From Notospermus geniculatus (taxonomy: Eukaryota; Nemertea; Pilidiophora; Heteronemertea; Lineidae), in assembly GCA_002633025.1 (NCBI GenBank), contig NMRB01000122.1, positions 2,548 to 66,547 on the forward strand: a stretch of 64,000 bases of DNA, read 5' to 3'. Position 1 is the stretch's first letter, and each line of letters opens with the position of its first letter. The translations under genes were made by a program, and so were the position numbers. Below the pieces are notes generated by a model. The model did not search any database, had not been told where the DNA came from, and saw only the letters and a program-made list of their open reading frames with translations. Of this stretch, positions 31,273 through 41,767 are shown one piece after another.

Positions 31273-31764
31273 GGCTCACCTTCTGAGCGACATGTGACTC
31301 TTTTCGCCGCAGCGGGTCACATATATCTACCAGGTCTACTCGCCATCGTAGCCATTCTCTGTTTTATTGATGACGCTTGACAGGGATCAAGTAGTAACAA
31401 TAAAACAAGTAATTCAGGTATCACCAGCGGAGCAATTGAAACCGATATCTTGAATACTTGATCGCCTAGTTGTAATTGACGTTGAACCAGACGAGAGTTG
31501 GTTTCATCTATCATGTAGAATCTCGGGGCTCCGAGTATCAATCATTCATCGCTGCAGCGCTGTGGAGGGTACGTAGTTGAATTAAACAATGGCGAATCGT
31601 TGAAGGGGAATTTCTAAATGGTTGCTTCATGGATTACCTCAGTTTGCTCTATCATAGCGGCATTGAGAGATGTTAGTATATTGAATCAATAGCTGCATGG
31701 TGAGTGCTGAATACATTAAAATAGCACAGTAAAAGAGCAATTCTAAGGTCACAGAAAGCCTTTT
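31273..31764. other. No feature recognised
   Basis: No gene or repeat supported. Confidence 0.4.
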
Positions 31765-32150
31765 CACCCCGAGGCCCATCAGGGTCTTCGGGGTATTGTC
31801 ATCACGCTGGCGTCTGTCTGTCCGGCGTCGGCGTCGTCCGTCGTCAGCGTCACGCAAAAACGACGTGAACGCTCTAACTTGAGAATGCTTCGGAATTTTC
31901 GTCTCAAATTTTGTATGGTGATACCTCATGACATGACGCTTCTCGCTATTGAAAATCGGCTGGATCTGATTCCTACTTTGGCCACCAGGGGGCACATAGT
32001 GAAAACACAAAATTTGCGTTACTCCTAAACTGGTCATCGAAACTTCATGAAATTTTTATGGTGGGTGTATCCAGTCAGGGTACACAACATATCAGACGGG
32101 TTTTTGATTACACCTACATTTCAAGGTGACAGAGGCCGAGGGGTTGCAGG
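31765..32150 (+). mobile_element. HINE, subfamily CCCCGAGGCCC
   Basis: The 5' hairpin CCCCGAGGCCCATC...TCTTCGGGG is followed by GGCGTCGGCGTCGTCCGTCG and the core. The core holds CTAACTTGAGAATGCTTCGG, TTTGGCCACCAGGGGGCAC (31976-31994, very close to the vertebrate CTCF consensus), AAAACACAAAATTTGCG, ATTTTTATGGTGGGTGTATC, and ACACAACATAT then CGGGTTTTTGATTACACC. The 3' end near GGCCGAGGGGTT is degraded. Confidence 0.7.
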
Positions 32151-32441
32151 TTTGAGGAAACTCTCCACCCTCCCCGGGTGGGTTCGGCTCAAGATGGATT
32201 GACGACTTCTACATGGTGCGGGTTTGGTAACTGGCCTCGATCCAGTTCGAGGTCGGTTCTTCGAATGCGTGCCACTAGATGGCGTGTATCAACATTTACA
32301 GTTATCTTAGGTTCAAAATATCCTGGAAATAATCACTAAAAAATCGATAAACTATGCTTCTAACAGCGTGAGCAGTGCTTGTGAAATCTCACGCGTGATT
32401 TCTTCACAGGTAGCTCACAGCAAGTACGTGAGTGATTTCAC
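32151..32441. other. Unrecognised, with CTCF-like and hairpin motifs
   Basis: TGCCACTAGATGGCGTG at 32268-32284 is CTCF-like. GTGAAATCTCACG (about 32380) and CGTGAGTGATTTCAC (about 32427) form a stem. No gene. Confidence 0.4.
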
Positions 32442-32590
32442 ACCCGTGGTGCCTTGTACCTTCGCAAGGGCAAGTAAAAGACTCCATCCAAGTGAGGAAC
32501 ATGAGTAGCTTGAGATGGCCTCTTCCATACTTACCAGGTCCAATAATGCTATGGCTTCGGCCCTGATGGAAAAATCAAATACAAATATAT
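32442..32590 (+). mobile_element. SINE-1, 5'-truncated
   Basis: Starts at CCCGTGGTGCCTTGTACC and is complete to the tail AAATCAAATACAAATATATG. An ACTCCATCC variant replaces ACCCCATCC. Confidence 0.88.
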
Positions 32591-33356
32591 GCAAAATACA
32601 AATAGCTCGAGTAAATTGTGAGCCAAGCCGCCTTCATTTCCTTCATACTGATGTCAAAAGCCAGTTGATCAGGCTAAACTTCTTTGTCAGACATTCAAAA
32701 CAGCTCTAGGATGGAAAGGGTTAAATCATTGTTGTTCATATTTGATCCCTATATCAAGCTGCTTAACCAGACCCACCCAAAGCACAGAGCCCGCCTATCT
32801 CAACTTTGTAATATCGAGCCAGTTTTCCCCAGCGGACCGAACATACAACTACTAATTTCATGTTGGCAATTAGGCTACTGTGGGGGCTTTTCCGTCGATA
32901 TGGTATGACGATCACTGGACTTGCAATATGGGAACACTGCTTGTCTCGTGCAGGAGATAATTTTCAATTGATTTTTAAGTTCCTAAGCAACGGTTTCATT
33001 TGAAAATATCATCCGAATGTATGGTTGTCAATTTTTGGCTCGTTTTCCGACTCCTGAGAGTTTCATAGTAACGATTTCTGATGTGCAATGAAAGAGGCGA
33101 GATTCTATAAACCAGGCTTATTCTGACACAACTACATACTTACAATTCCCAGCTGGGTCCCGGTGGTCGATTTTCGGTTTAGGATGGTGTTTCACCTACT
33201 TGTTTCTATTGATTTATATTTGAAATAAAACCTTGTGATGTTGATACTGTGGCTAAGAGTGAGTGAGACATGTATGAGGGAGGATAAAATTACCCGACAG
33301 TCACACCAGTCATACAGAACTCCTTTTGCCAAATAAGCTCTGCTGTGAGAGCTTTC
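32591..33356. other. No feature recognised
   Basis: No repeat or exon candidate. The 74-codon frame at 32684-32908 has no recognisable domain. Confidence 0.4.
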
Positions 33357-33955
33357 GTAGGACAGGAATATTTAGAGGCTTCAATGGCAGAGTGGAAAGG
33401 GGCTGCAATGGCACTGCTGTTGTGGTCGCAGTGTGGTTGGAATGTTGACTGGACAGTAGCCACAATGGCACGGCTCCTAGGGTTGCAGTGTGGCTGGAAT
33501 GGTGCCTGGAGAGGAGCTACAATGGCACGACTCCTAGGGTTGCAGTGTGGTTGGAATGGTGGCTGGAGAAGAGCTACAATGGCATGGCTGTTAGGATTGC
33601 AGTAGGGTTGAAATGGTGGTTGGAGAGGAGCTACAATGGCATGGCTGTTAGGGTTGTAGTAGTGCTGGAATGGTGGCTGCAATGGTGCTGCTGATAGGGT
33701 TGCAGTGTGGCTGGAATGGTGGCTGGACAGGAGCTGCGATGGCACTGCTATTAGGGTCACAGTGTGGCTGGAATGGTGGCTGGAAAGGGGCTGCAATGGT
33801 ACTGCTGTTTGGGTTGCACAACGGCTAGAATGGTGGCTGGAATAAAGCTACAATGGCACTGCTGTTAAGGTTGCAGTGTGACTGGAATCGTGGCTAGAGC
33901 GGAGCTGCAATCACACTGCTGATACAGCTGCAGCATGCTGGAATTGTGGCTGGAG
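33357..33955. repeat. 57-bp minisatellite
   Basis: About ten units of GAGCTACAATGGCAYGRCTS, TAGGGTTGCAGTGTGGYTGG and AATGGTGGCTGGAGAG. Because 57 is divisible by three, a 168-codon frame (33290-33796, - strand) runs through with a 19-residue period (QPPFQP, HCNP, IVAP). The strand-symmetric openness and flanking repeats argue against a real protein. Confidence 0.9.
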
Positions 33956-33956
33956 A

Positions 33957-34085
33957 GGGTAAGGGCAAGTAAAAGACCCCATCCAAGTGAGGAACACGAG
34001 TAGCTTGAGATGGCCTCTTCCATACTTAATACCAGGACCAATAATGATACGGCGTCGGCCCTGACGGAAAAATCGAATACAAACA
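33957..34085 (+). mobile_element. SINE-1, 5'-truncated
   Basis: GGGTAAGGGCAAGTAAAAGA to CCCTGACGGAAAAATCGAAT followed by ACAAACAC. A 4-bp TAAT insertion (CTTAATACCAGG) is shared with 34328-34390, proving that the two are copies of the same locus. Confidence 0.85.
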
Positions 34086-34149
34086 CTATGTAAAGAATCT
34101 ATGTGACTTATTTGCCCAAGATCTGCTTACTCGTTGTAATAAGGTTTTT

Positions 34150-34326
34150 AACCAGGTTTTCGAAGAAAGTCCTGGTTATTAAATTACCGAAAGTGGCGGG
34201 CGTCCGGGCGGTCGGGCGTCCGGGCGTCTGCTTTTCTCTTGTCCGCCTGATAACTTAAAAACGACTTGAGATTTTCTTTTGAAATTTTTGGGACATGTTG
34301 CTTGTAAGTATACGTTGTTTCCTTTC
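34150..34326 (+). mobile_element. HINE, subfamily AACCAGG, 5' part
   Basis: Starts T|TAACCAGGTTTTCGAAG with a hairpin (CCAGG...TCCTGG). A CGTCCGGGCG microsatellite and core start (ACGACTTGAGATTTTC, GGACATGTTGCTTG) follow. It is broken by N at 34327 and continues at 36914. The whole element is about 1.44 kb once the intervening block is removed. Confidence 0.75.
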
Positions 34327-35618
34327 NACTTAATACCAGGACCAATAATGATACGGCTTCGGCCCTGACAGAAAAATCTAATACAAACACTATATAAAGA
34401 ATCTATGTGACTTATTTGCCCAAGATCAAAATAACATCCTAATCATCTGATCTGCTTACTCGTTGTAATAAGGTTTTTCTGGCATCAACTGATGTTCTCT
34501 GGCTTCGTAAGCTCTTAGTCATGGAGTAAAATAGTATCCTTGAAAGATAATGCAAGAAGGTTGTCACACTTGAAATTGTTTTTGAATTCTGCTTTTATGC
34601 TTGAGATGAGGCACCAATGCATTAGGCTGTAGTAGATAACTGCTATGAAGTGGAGGAGTTGATGTCGGGTCGCGTCTACGATTGGCTGCGCCACAATGGA
34701 ACAGTCGGCATCAAGTGAAGATATGAAGGTCAGGTCGCAAAAGCGAAAATGTGCCCGCATTGTGGAACAGGCAGCCTCTGTGCGCAGGGAATCTTAAGAC
34801 TCCCTCTGTTCCCTCTGAGGAAAGTGCCTTCGCTGACAACGCCAAATGTCACAGACCGCTACAGAGAAAGTTAACCAACTTGAGAAACATGTCATACCCA
34901 TGTAAGGCCTACGTGTTCGTGTGTCATGTGTGCATGCCATGATGGGTGTGTCTGATCATGTGACGGCTACAGTACCACCTGGTGGAGGGTCGTGGAATCA
35001 GCCTACCTAATTCACGTGTCCAATGAGATCTTGAGGATGACCACGTGCCTAGGTCTTTAAATCAGAACCTGGGTACAGTTCGTAACAAGAAAGTGGACCC
35101 AGGGTACAATTTCACTTGACGACAATAACCCCTCCCAGGACGACAATAACCCCTCCAGCGTCATTAATGGTACAGCAACATTGGTGTTTGATTGACAGGG
35201 GTTTCATTCCATGGAGCAAACATGTTCCTTTTGTTGATGCCTAATTCATCTTCCCATATCTGAGATATCCGCTCGAATATTCATAATCTGACATTCAGAA
35301 TTGATATTCGTGGGTCTAACAATCTTCTGTGGACGATTGAAGGGAACTCGCCGGCGAGACGTGAATACAAATGATGATGATATCCTACGGAATTCTGCCG
35401 TTACGTTGGCGTCCCTCCAAAACGTATTCAAAAGTTCACTGGCTCCGAGCCTGAATTCCGAAATAATATTAGTGCATAGCTCTTGAGGGGATACTGCCGG
35501 ACTGGTTACAAAAATTTGCTTTTTGTGAAATCAAATTTGGTGACCGACAATATTTTGTTGCTGTTATGATTAATCAACGAACATTTTACTTGGGGGTAAA
35601 GTTGGGTCATATTTGGCC

Positions 35619-35853
35619 TATAGACCGTTCTCAAATTGACGTAAACGACAAAGATCAGCGCACTTCTGCCAAAATCTCAACCACAACCTTGGTCTGAAAC
35701 TGAATGACATAATGGAGACAACCCCACGACAGTGACTTCGAAGACGTTGCATCAGACTGCTGAATTATGGATGGCGCCAGCTGGTTTAAGATCAAGGTTC
35801 TGGTTGAGATTTCAGCAAAGTGCGCAGATCTGCGAATTCGAGAATCGTCTATA
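35619..35853. mobile_element. MITE D in block A
   Basis: TATAGACCGTTCTCAAATTG to CGAGAATCGTCTATA, with subterminal AGATCAGCGCACTTC and GCGCAGATCTGCG. It has a single copy of the AACTGAATGACATAATGG segment, where block B has four. Confidence 0.85.
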
Positions 35854-36069
35854 CTTTAGAATGTGCAGTGTGGGACACATGGCAAAGCAAATTTTCCGGC
35901 TTGGTATGCAAAACTGAAGTAGGACTTCACCATGCTTCACTCTGCAGTGCGTCCTAAAATAAATGGCCAACACCTCTCAACCCAAGTGTCCAAAAGTGGC
36001 AGACTGCCTGCCATTGGATATGTCAATATGCAGTTAAAATCTGGCCAGTCTGGATACTTGTTCTTGGGG

Positions 36070-36175
36070 TGTCAAAGAGCCAGGGATTAACCCCATAGGC
36101 CTACAGTCCGGGATTCGAACCTAAGACATGTTGCTTGCGAAAAGTACTCTCACACTGAGCTAGTTCTCAAAATGT
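36070..36175 (-). mobile_element. tRNA-Ala-like SINE head, body deleted (block A)
   Basis: On the - strand: GAACTAGCTCAGTGTGAGAG, TACTTTTCGCAAGCAAC, TTAGGTTCGAATCCCGGAC, then GGGGTTAATCCCTGGCTCTT as in SINE-1. Relative to block B, 292 bp (39938-40229), including the SINE body, is missing. The TTAA at 36087-36090 is the empty site of the MITE at 40235. Confidence 0.75.
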
Positions 36176-36913
36176 CCTGTCCCATCCTAAAAAATCGTAT
36201 AATGGGCTAGAACGTGTAATGTTGGCCAAATAATGCCTCGAAGTTCTGAAGCACCCTTCCTGTCCGAGCCCGTCCATGAAGTTCGTAAAAAGACTTAAAA
36301 GGTTGCCACTACATCCACTCCGTTCGCACACAGTTTGAGCCCATTCGACAACATTTTCAAGAACATACTGAAAACTCGTTCAGTATGATGGGGGCATAAG
36401 CGGAGAGCTAGCAAGGTTCCCTTGTGGTAACGGTGCTGCCACAGGACCTCAAACTGCTGCCCAAGGTCTTAGTTAGTATGGATTTGACGTGATTCACTTT
36501 AGAAATAATCCCACTGAAAGAGTGTTGATACGTGAAGAAAAACGTAATTGACTCCGGGGAAAATATCAGGTGAGTTAATAAACAATCTTAAGTAAGCCAA
36601 CCTCCCTAGAGAAAGTCTTCATCACTTGAAGAATGACCACAGAACTCAACTCACAACCAGATAGGTGACATTAATATTCTGCCCTAACGGCCTCCCCTCC
36701 CAAACGCTGCTCAAATTAATTTCCGATGTTACAAAAACGCAGGAGAAGATGATGTGAATCCTATTGCCTCCTCAACCAAAGCACACCGCAAAATAATGAC
36801 CACTAATTGTCTGACTGCTGAGAAAAAGCCCTGATTCAGTAATCTATGGTATCACCCAAAGAAAAAACCGTGACACTTCTTAAGTCACCAAAATACGCTT
36901 TTTCTGATGCGAN

Positions 36914-38177
36914 GTGTACTAGAGGGATACCTTCTGAAATACGAAGTTTCGGGCCGATCGGACATCCAATATGGCCGCCAGGCAGCGTTACCCGAAAATC
37001 ATCGAAGTGTTATAACATGGGAACGACTTGAGATTTTCTTGTGAAATTTTGTGGACATGTTGCTTGTGAGTAGACATTGTTTCCTTTCGATATTCAGCGT
37101 CATTCGATTCAAGGCTTGGCCAATAGGGGGCTAAATGTGAAAACAGGAAAACAGCTATTTCTCCTGAACAAATGGATGGATCGTCACCAAATTTTTATCA
37201 TAGGTATATCTAATGACGATACATAACATAATACCCGGGTTTTTGATTTGACCTACTTTTGAAGGTCACCGAGGTCAGAGTTGTACAAAAGTAACGAACC
37301 TGCCACAGTTCGCCATTATTTCACTGAGCAACTTCTTATCTTGCATAAATGTAGGTAAGAGGGGTACCTTCAAAAATACTGAGTTTCGGCACAATTGGAC
37401 TACTAGTATGGCCGCCAGGTGGCGTAACCTGAAAAACATCTAAGTGCTATAACTCAGGGATGCCTTGACCCACACTGCTCAAACATGATATGTACCTCCT
37501 TCTAGATGACCTTTATGTACACGTCAACTTTCGGATTGATTTGACTTCCATTATGGCCACCAGGTGGCATAACCCGAAAATCATCGAAGTGCTATAACTC
37601 TGGAATGACTTGAGCTACACTGCTAAGATTCGATTGGCTCCCTCTACATAATTTACATGTGCATGTAAAGTTTGAGCCTGATCGGACATCCAAACTGGCC
37701 ACCAGGTGGCGCAACCCAAAAATCATCAAAGTGCTATAACTCAGGAACGACTTGACCAAGAGTGCTCAAATTTGCTATATGGGTCCCTCTCAATGACATT
37801 TATGTGCATGTGAAGTTTCGGCCTGAATGGACATCAAATATGGCCACCAGGTGGCATAACCCAAAAAATAACTCAGAAATGACTTCACCCAGATTGCTCA
37901 TAACTGATATGTACCTTCATCTGTCACAAAACTATTAGGGCTGATTCATACTCGCTTGCGGACCGTCAAGCGCATGAAACTGATCGCAGGTTTCCACGAC
38001 GTGAATGTGCACACGCAGTGAAATTGATCATAGTCGGCGCAAAATCCGGACGGAGTATGAATCAGCCTTTACATGTATGTCCACCCAGGTGAGCATATAG
38101 TCCATGCACCATTTCATTTTATTCACTAGTCCACTTCGAAAACCTGGTTATTTGCCACGCTTAGCGTGCGGCTTGTT
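36914..38177 (+). mobile_element. HINE, subfamily AACCAGG, 3' part with tandem core
   Basis: Continues the element of 34150. Core units of about 145 bp recur, each with CGGACATCCAAWATGGCC, CCACCAGGTGGC, AACCCGAAAATCATCGAAGT and GCTATAACTC; the CTCF-like motif sits at about 36974, 37411, 37556, 37698 and 37843. A GGTGAGCATATAGTCC piece near 38091 is shared with the AGCTCACC subfamily. The end reads AACCTGGTT, then hairpin GCCACGCTTAGCGTGCGGC, then TTGT. Confidence 0.75.
37937..38068. mobile_element. MITE F nested in HINE
   Basis: AGGGCTGATTCATACTC and GAGTATGAATCAGCCTTT are inverted ends, with the arms pairing loosely inside (GCGGACCGTC / GGACGG). It interrupts the HINE at CAAAACTATT, where the copy at 3165 reads GACTATTTTGTCC. 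Confidence 0.75.
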
Positions 38178-39373
38178 CTGGCATCAACTGATGTTCTCTG
38201 GCTTCGTAAGCTCTTAGTCATGGAGTAAAATAGTATCCTTGAAAGATAATGCAAGAAGGTTGTCACACTTGAAATTGTTTTTGAAATATTCTGCTTTTAT
38301 GCTTGAGATGAGGCACCAATGCATTAGGCTGTAGTAGATAACTGCTATGAAGTGGAGGAGTATGATGTGAGGACTTCTTGTGCTGATGTCTGGTCGCGTC
38401 TATGATTGGCTGCACCATGATGGAACAGAGGGCATCAAGTGAAGATATGAAGGTCAGGTCGCAAAAGCGAATATGTGCTCGCATTGTGGAACAGGCAGCC
38501 TCTGTGCGCAGGGAATCTTAAGACTCCCTCTGTTCCCTCTGAGGAAAGTGCCTTTCCTGACAACGCCAAATGTCACAGACTGCTACAGAGAAAGTTAACC
38601 AACTTGCCAGCTGGACAAGAAAACGTGCCATACCCATGTAAGGCCTACGTGTGCATGTGTCATGTGTGCATGCGGTGATGGGTGTGTCTGATCATGTGAT
38701 ATGGCAACAGTACCACCTGGCAGAGGGTCGTGGAATCAACCTACCTAATTCATGTGTCCAATGAGATCTTGAGGATGACCTCATGCCTAGGTCTCTAAAT
38801 CAGAATGTGGGTGCAGTTTGTAACAAGAAAGCGGACCCAGGGTACAATTTCACTTGATGACATCGAACCTGGGTACACTTCATGTGTACCCAGGACAACA
38901 ATAACCCCTCCAGCGTCATTAATGGTACAGCAACATTAGTGTTTGATTGACAGGGGTTTCATTCCATGGAGCAAACATGTTCCTTTTGTTGATGCCTAAT
39001 TCATCTCCCCATATCTGAGATATCCGCTCGAATATTCATAATCTGACATTCAGAATTGATATTCGTGGGTCTAACAATCTTCTGTGGACGATTGAAGGGA
39101 ACTCGCGGGCGAGACGTGAATACAAATGATGATGATATCCTACAGAATTCTGCCGTTACGTTGGCGTCCCTCCAAAATGTATTCAAAAGTTCACTGGCTC
39201 CGAGCCTGAATTCCGAAATAATATTAGTGCATAGCTCTTGAGGGGATACTGCCGGACTGGTTACAAAAATTTGCTTTTTGTGAAATCAAATTTGGTGACC
39301 GACAATATTTTGTTGCTGTTATGATTAATCAATGAACATTTTACTTGGGGGTAAAGTTGGGTCATATTTGGCC

Positions 39374-39715
39374 TATAGACCGTTCTCAAATTGACATAAA
39401 CGACAAAGATCTGAGCACTTCTGCCAAAATCTCAACCACAACCTCGGTCTGAAACTGAATGACGTAACGCAGACTACCACTGAAACTGAATGACGTAACG
39501 CAGACTACCACTGAAACTGAATGACGTAACGCAGACTACCACTGAAACTGAATGACGTAACGCAGACTACCTCACAACAGTGACTTGGAAGACGTTGCAT
39601 CAGACTCGACCATTGCTGAATTATGGATGGCGTCACGTCAGCTGGTTTAAGATTGAGGTTCTGGTTGAGATTTCAGTGGAAGTGCACAGATCTGCGAATT
39701 CGAGAATCGTCTATA
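39374..39715. mobile_element. MITE D in block B with 31-bp internal expansion
   Basis: Same ends as 35619-35853. ACTGAAACTGAATGACGTAA followed by CGCAGACTACC is repeated four times (39449-39571) against one copy in block A, so the element is length-polymorphic between the two copies. Confidence 0.85.
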
Positions 39716-40039
39716 CTGTAGAATGTGCAGTGTGGGACACATGGCAAAGCAAATTTTCCGGCTTGGTATGCAAAACTGAAGTAGGACTTCACAATGCTTC
39801 ACTCTGCAGTGCGTCCTAAATAAATGGCCAACACCCCTCAACCCAAGTGTCCAAAAGTGGCAGACTGCCTGCCATTGGATATGTCAATATGCAGTTAAAA
39901 TCTGGCCAGTCTGGACACTTGTTCTTGGGGTGTCAAATGGAATGATATAGAAGGCGAAACATTTCACGGCTGCATGGCATTGCTGCACATTTCATATGAA
40001 CAGTTGCTGAGCACACTGGACAGACTTTTGATCCTGTGG

Positions 40040-40605
40040 TATTGTGTTTGTATTAAATTTTTCCACAAGAGCTGACACCATGGATTATCGGCCCTGGCAA
40101 GTATGGAAGAGGCCATCACAAGCTACTCATGTTCCTCACCTGGATGGGGTCTTTTACTTGCCCTTGCAAAGGCACAAAGTACAAGGCTCGCCAGGTCACT
40201 GTTCAATGTGACGGACTGAAGAGCCAGGGATTAACCCTTTCAGTGCCGAGCAATACCCGTACCGAAAGTGCCGAAAACGTTCCTCACATTTTACTCTCCT
40301 GACGAAAAATCGCACCAGCGGTAGTTAAACCGCTGATTCACAGATGGCAGCACCGTCGCCGCTATGCATTTGCAATGTTAAAACCATCCGCCGGCCACCG
40401 GTTGATCGGCACTTTGGGATTCTATTGAAAATCTAGGTCACCGGTGACCGGTATGCAGGCAACATTAGAGAGGTTTAGGATCCACCGGTGGCCGGTATAC
40501 GGGCACTGAAAGGGTTAACCCCATAGGCCTACGGTCCGGGATTCTAACCCAAGACATGTTGCTTGCGAAAGGAACTTTCACACTGAGCTAGTTCTCAAAA
40601 TGTCC
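40040..40605 (-). mobile_element. SINE-1 variant with tRNA-Ala-like head
   Basis: On the - strand the head is GAACTAGCTCAGTGTGAAAG with TTCGCAAGCAAC and GGGTTAGAATCCCGGACC, resembling tRNA-Ala rather than tRNA-Val. The body from GGTTAATCCCTGGCTCTTCA onward is SINE-1 (GGGCAAGTAAAAGACCCCAT, GGGCCGATAATCC). It is interrupted by the TTAA MITE at 40235-40514. Confidence 0.8.
40235..40514. mobile_element. piggyBac-like MITE with TTAA duplication and empty allele
   Basis: CCCTTTCAGTGCC at the left and GGCACTGAAAGGG at the right are perfect inverted ends, flanked by TTAA at 40231-40234 and 40515-40518. Block A carries the precise empty site GGGATTAACCCCATAGG at 36083. The interior is CpG-rich with repeated CCACCGGT/CCGGTATNC motifs. 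TTAA targeting is characteristic of piggyBac transposases. Confidence 0.9.
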
Positions 40606-41343
40606 TGTCCCGTCCTAAAAAAATCATAAAACGGGCTAGAACGTGTAATATTGGCCAAATAATGTCTCGAAGTTCTGGAGCACCCTTCCCGTCCGAGCCC
40701 GTCCATGAAAGTTCGTAAAAAGACTTAAAAGGTTGCCACTACGTCCACTCCGTTCGCACACAGTTTGAGCCCATTCGGCAACATTTTCAAGAACATACTG
40801 AGAACTCGCTCAGTATGATGGGGCATAAGCGGACAGCTAGCAAGGTTCCCTTGTGGTAACGGTGATCTGCCACAGGACCTCAAACTGCTGCCCAAGGTCT
40901 TAGTTAGTATGGGTTTGACGTGATTCACTTTAGAAATAATCCCAGTGAAAGAGTGTTGATACGTGAAGAAAAACGTAATTGACTCTGGGGAAAATATCAG
41001 GTGAGTTAATAAACAATCTTAAGTAAGCCAACCTCCCTAGAGAAAGTCTTCATCACTTGAAGAATGACCACAGAACTCAACTCACAACCAGATAGGTGAT
41101 ATTAATATTCTGCCCTGACGACCTCCCCTCGCAAACGCTGCTCAAATTAATTTCCGATGTTACAAAAATGTTGGAGAAGATGATGTGAATCCTATTGCCT
41201 CCTCAACCAAAGCACACCGCAAAATAATGACCACTAATTGTCTGACTGCTGAGAAAAAGCCCTGATTCAGTAATCTATGGTATCACCCAAAGAAAAAACC
41301 GTGACACTTCTTAAGTCACCAAAATACGCTTTTTCTGATGCGA

Positions 41344-41767
41344 TATTCCCGTGGGAGAGCTGCCGTAATTATATTATGATTCATCTTCTATGATTACCAA
41401 TTTGTCTTGGCGCTTATCGGGGAAATCGCGTCATTTGTCATGGCCGATGCTGAGAGGATTAACTGTTGTTTCAGTCTAGCGGCTAATCACGGAAAAACAT
41501 CGGTCACCTAGGCAAGGGACAGAATGACATGTATGGCTTTATTAAACGAATCGTGATGTACCCATCTCCCTAATGGATTAATGTACCAGATTTTTTTTAG
41601 AAGTGACGGTTTTTGTCATTTTCATGCTGTTAGAATTATCTTGTTTTGATTTGACGGGAACTTGTGCCCATTTGCATTTAATAATATGATAAAAAATACC
41701 CACCCACACAAGTACACAGTTGGGCATTCAGAACACTACGGGGTCATATTCTAGAAGCTTCCTCACA
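41344..41767. other. No feature recognised
   Basis: Unique-looking sequence after block B; nothing supported. Confidence 0.4.

Larger units (their letters stand above)
34328..36912. other. Block A: probable alternative-haplotype copy
   Basis: Bounded by single Ns (34327, 36913). 34328-34478 repeats 34030-34149 with a 25-bp indel. 34479-36912 repeats 38178-41343 with scattered substitutions and several indels. It lacks the HINE, reading AAGGTTTTT|CTGGCATC, and lacks the TTAA MITE. It is best explained as the second allele placed inside the first by the assembler. A real tandem duplication is possible but less likely. No gene is seen in it. Confidence 0.8.
38178..41343. other. Block B: main-haplotype counterpart of block A
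   Basis: Collinear with 34479-36912. It differs by a 31-bp tandem expansion (39449-39571), a 292-bp segment with SINE body, a 280-bp TTAA MITE and point changes. It is continuous with both flanks (HINE end at 38177, unique sequence after 41343). The paired frames at 34751/38475, 35301/39056 and the reverse frames are shadows of this duplication. Their similarity is not evidence of coding. Confidence 0.8.

Noticed and set aside
33290-33796. 168-codon - strand open frame with a 19-residue repeat
   Set aside because: It lies in a 57-bp minisatellite (57 is divisible by 3), and frames stay open on both strands. No signal peptide, splice context or recognisable domain.
34751-34942. Conserved small protein, because similar frames occur at 34751-34942 and 38475-38678
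   Set aside because: The two are copies of one duplicated (probably allelic) block, so similarity is not evidence of selection, and the frames differ in length at their ends.
36560-36575. ATATCAGGTGAGTTAAT (and 40980-40995) as a recursive splice site
   Set aside because: The upstream sequence is purine-rich (GGGGAAAATATCAG) with no pyrimidine tract, so it is unlikely to act as a 3' splice site.
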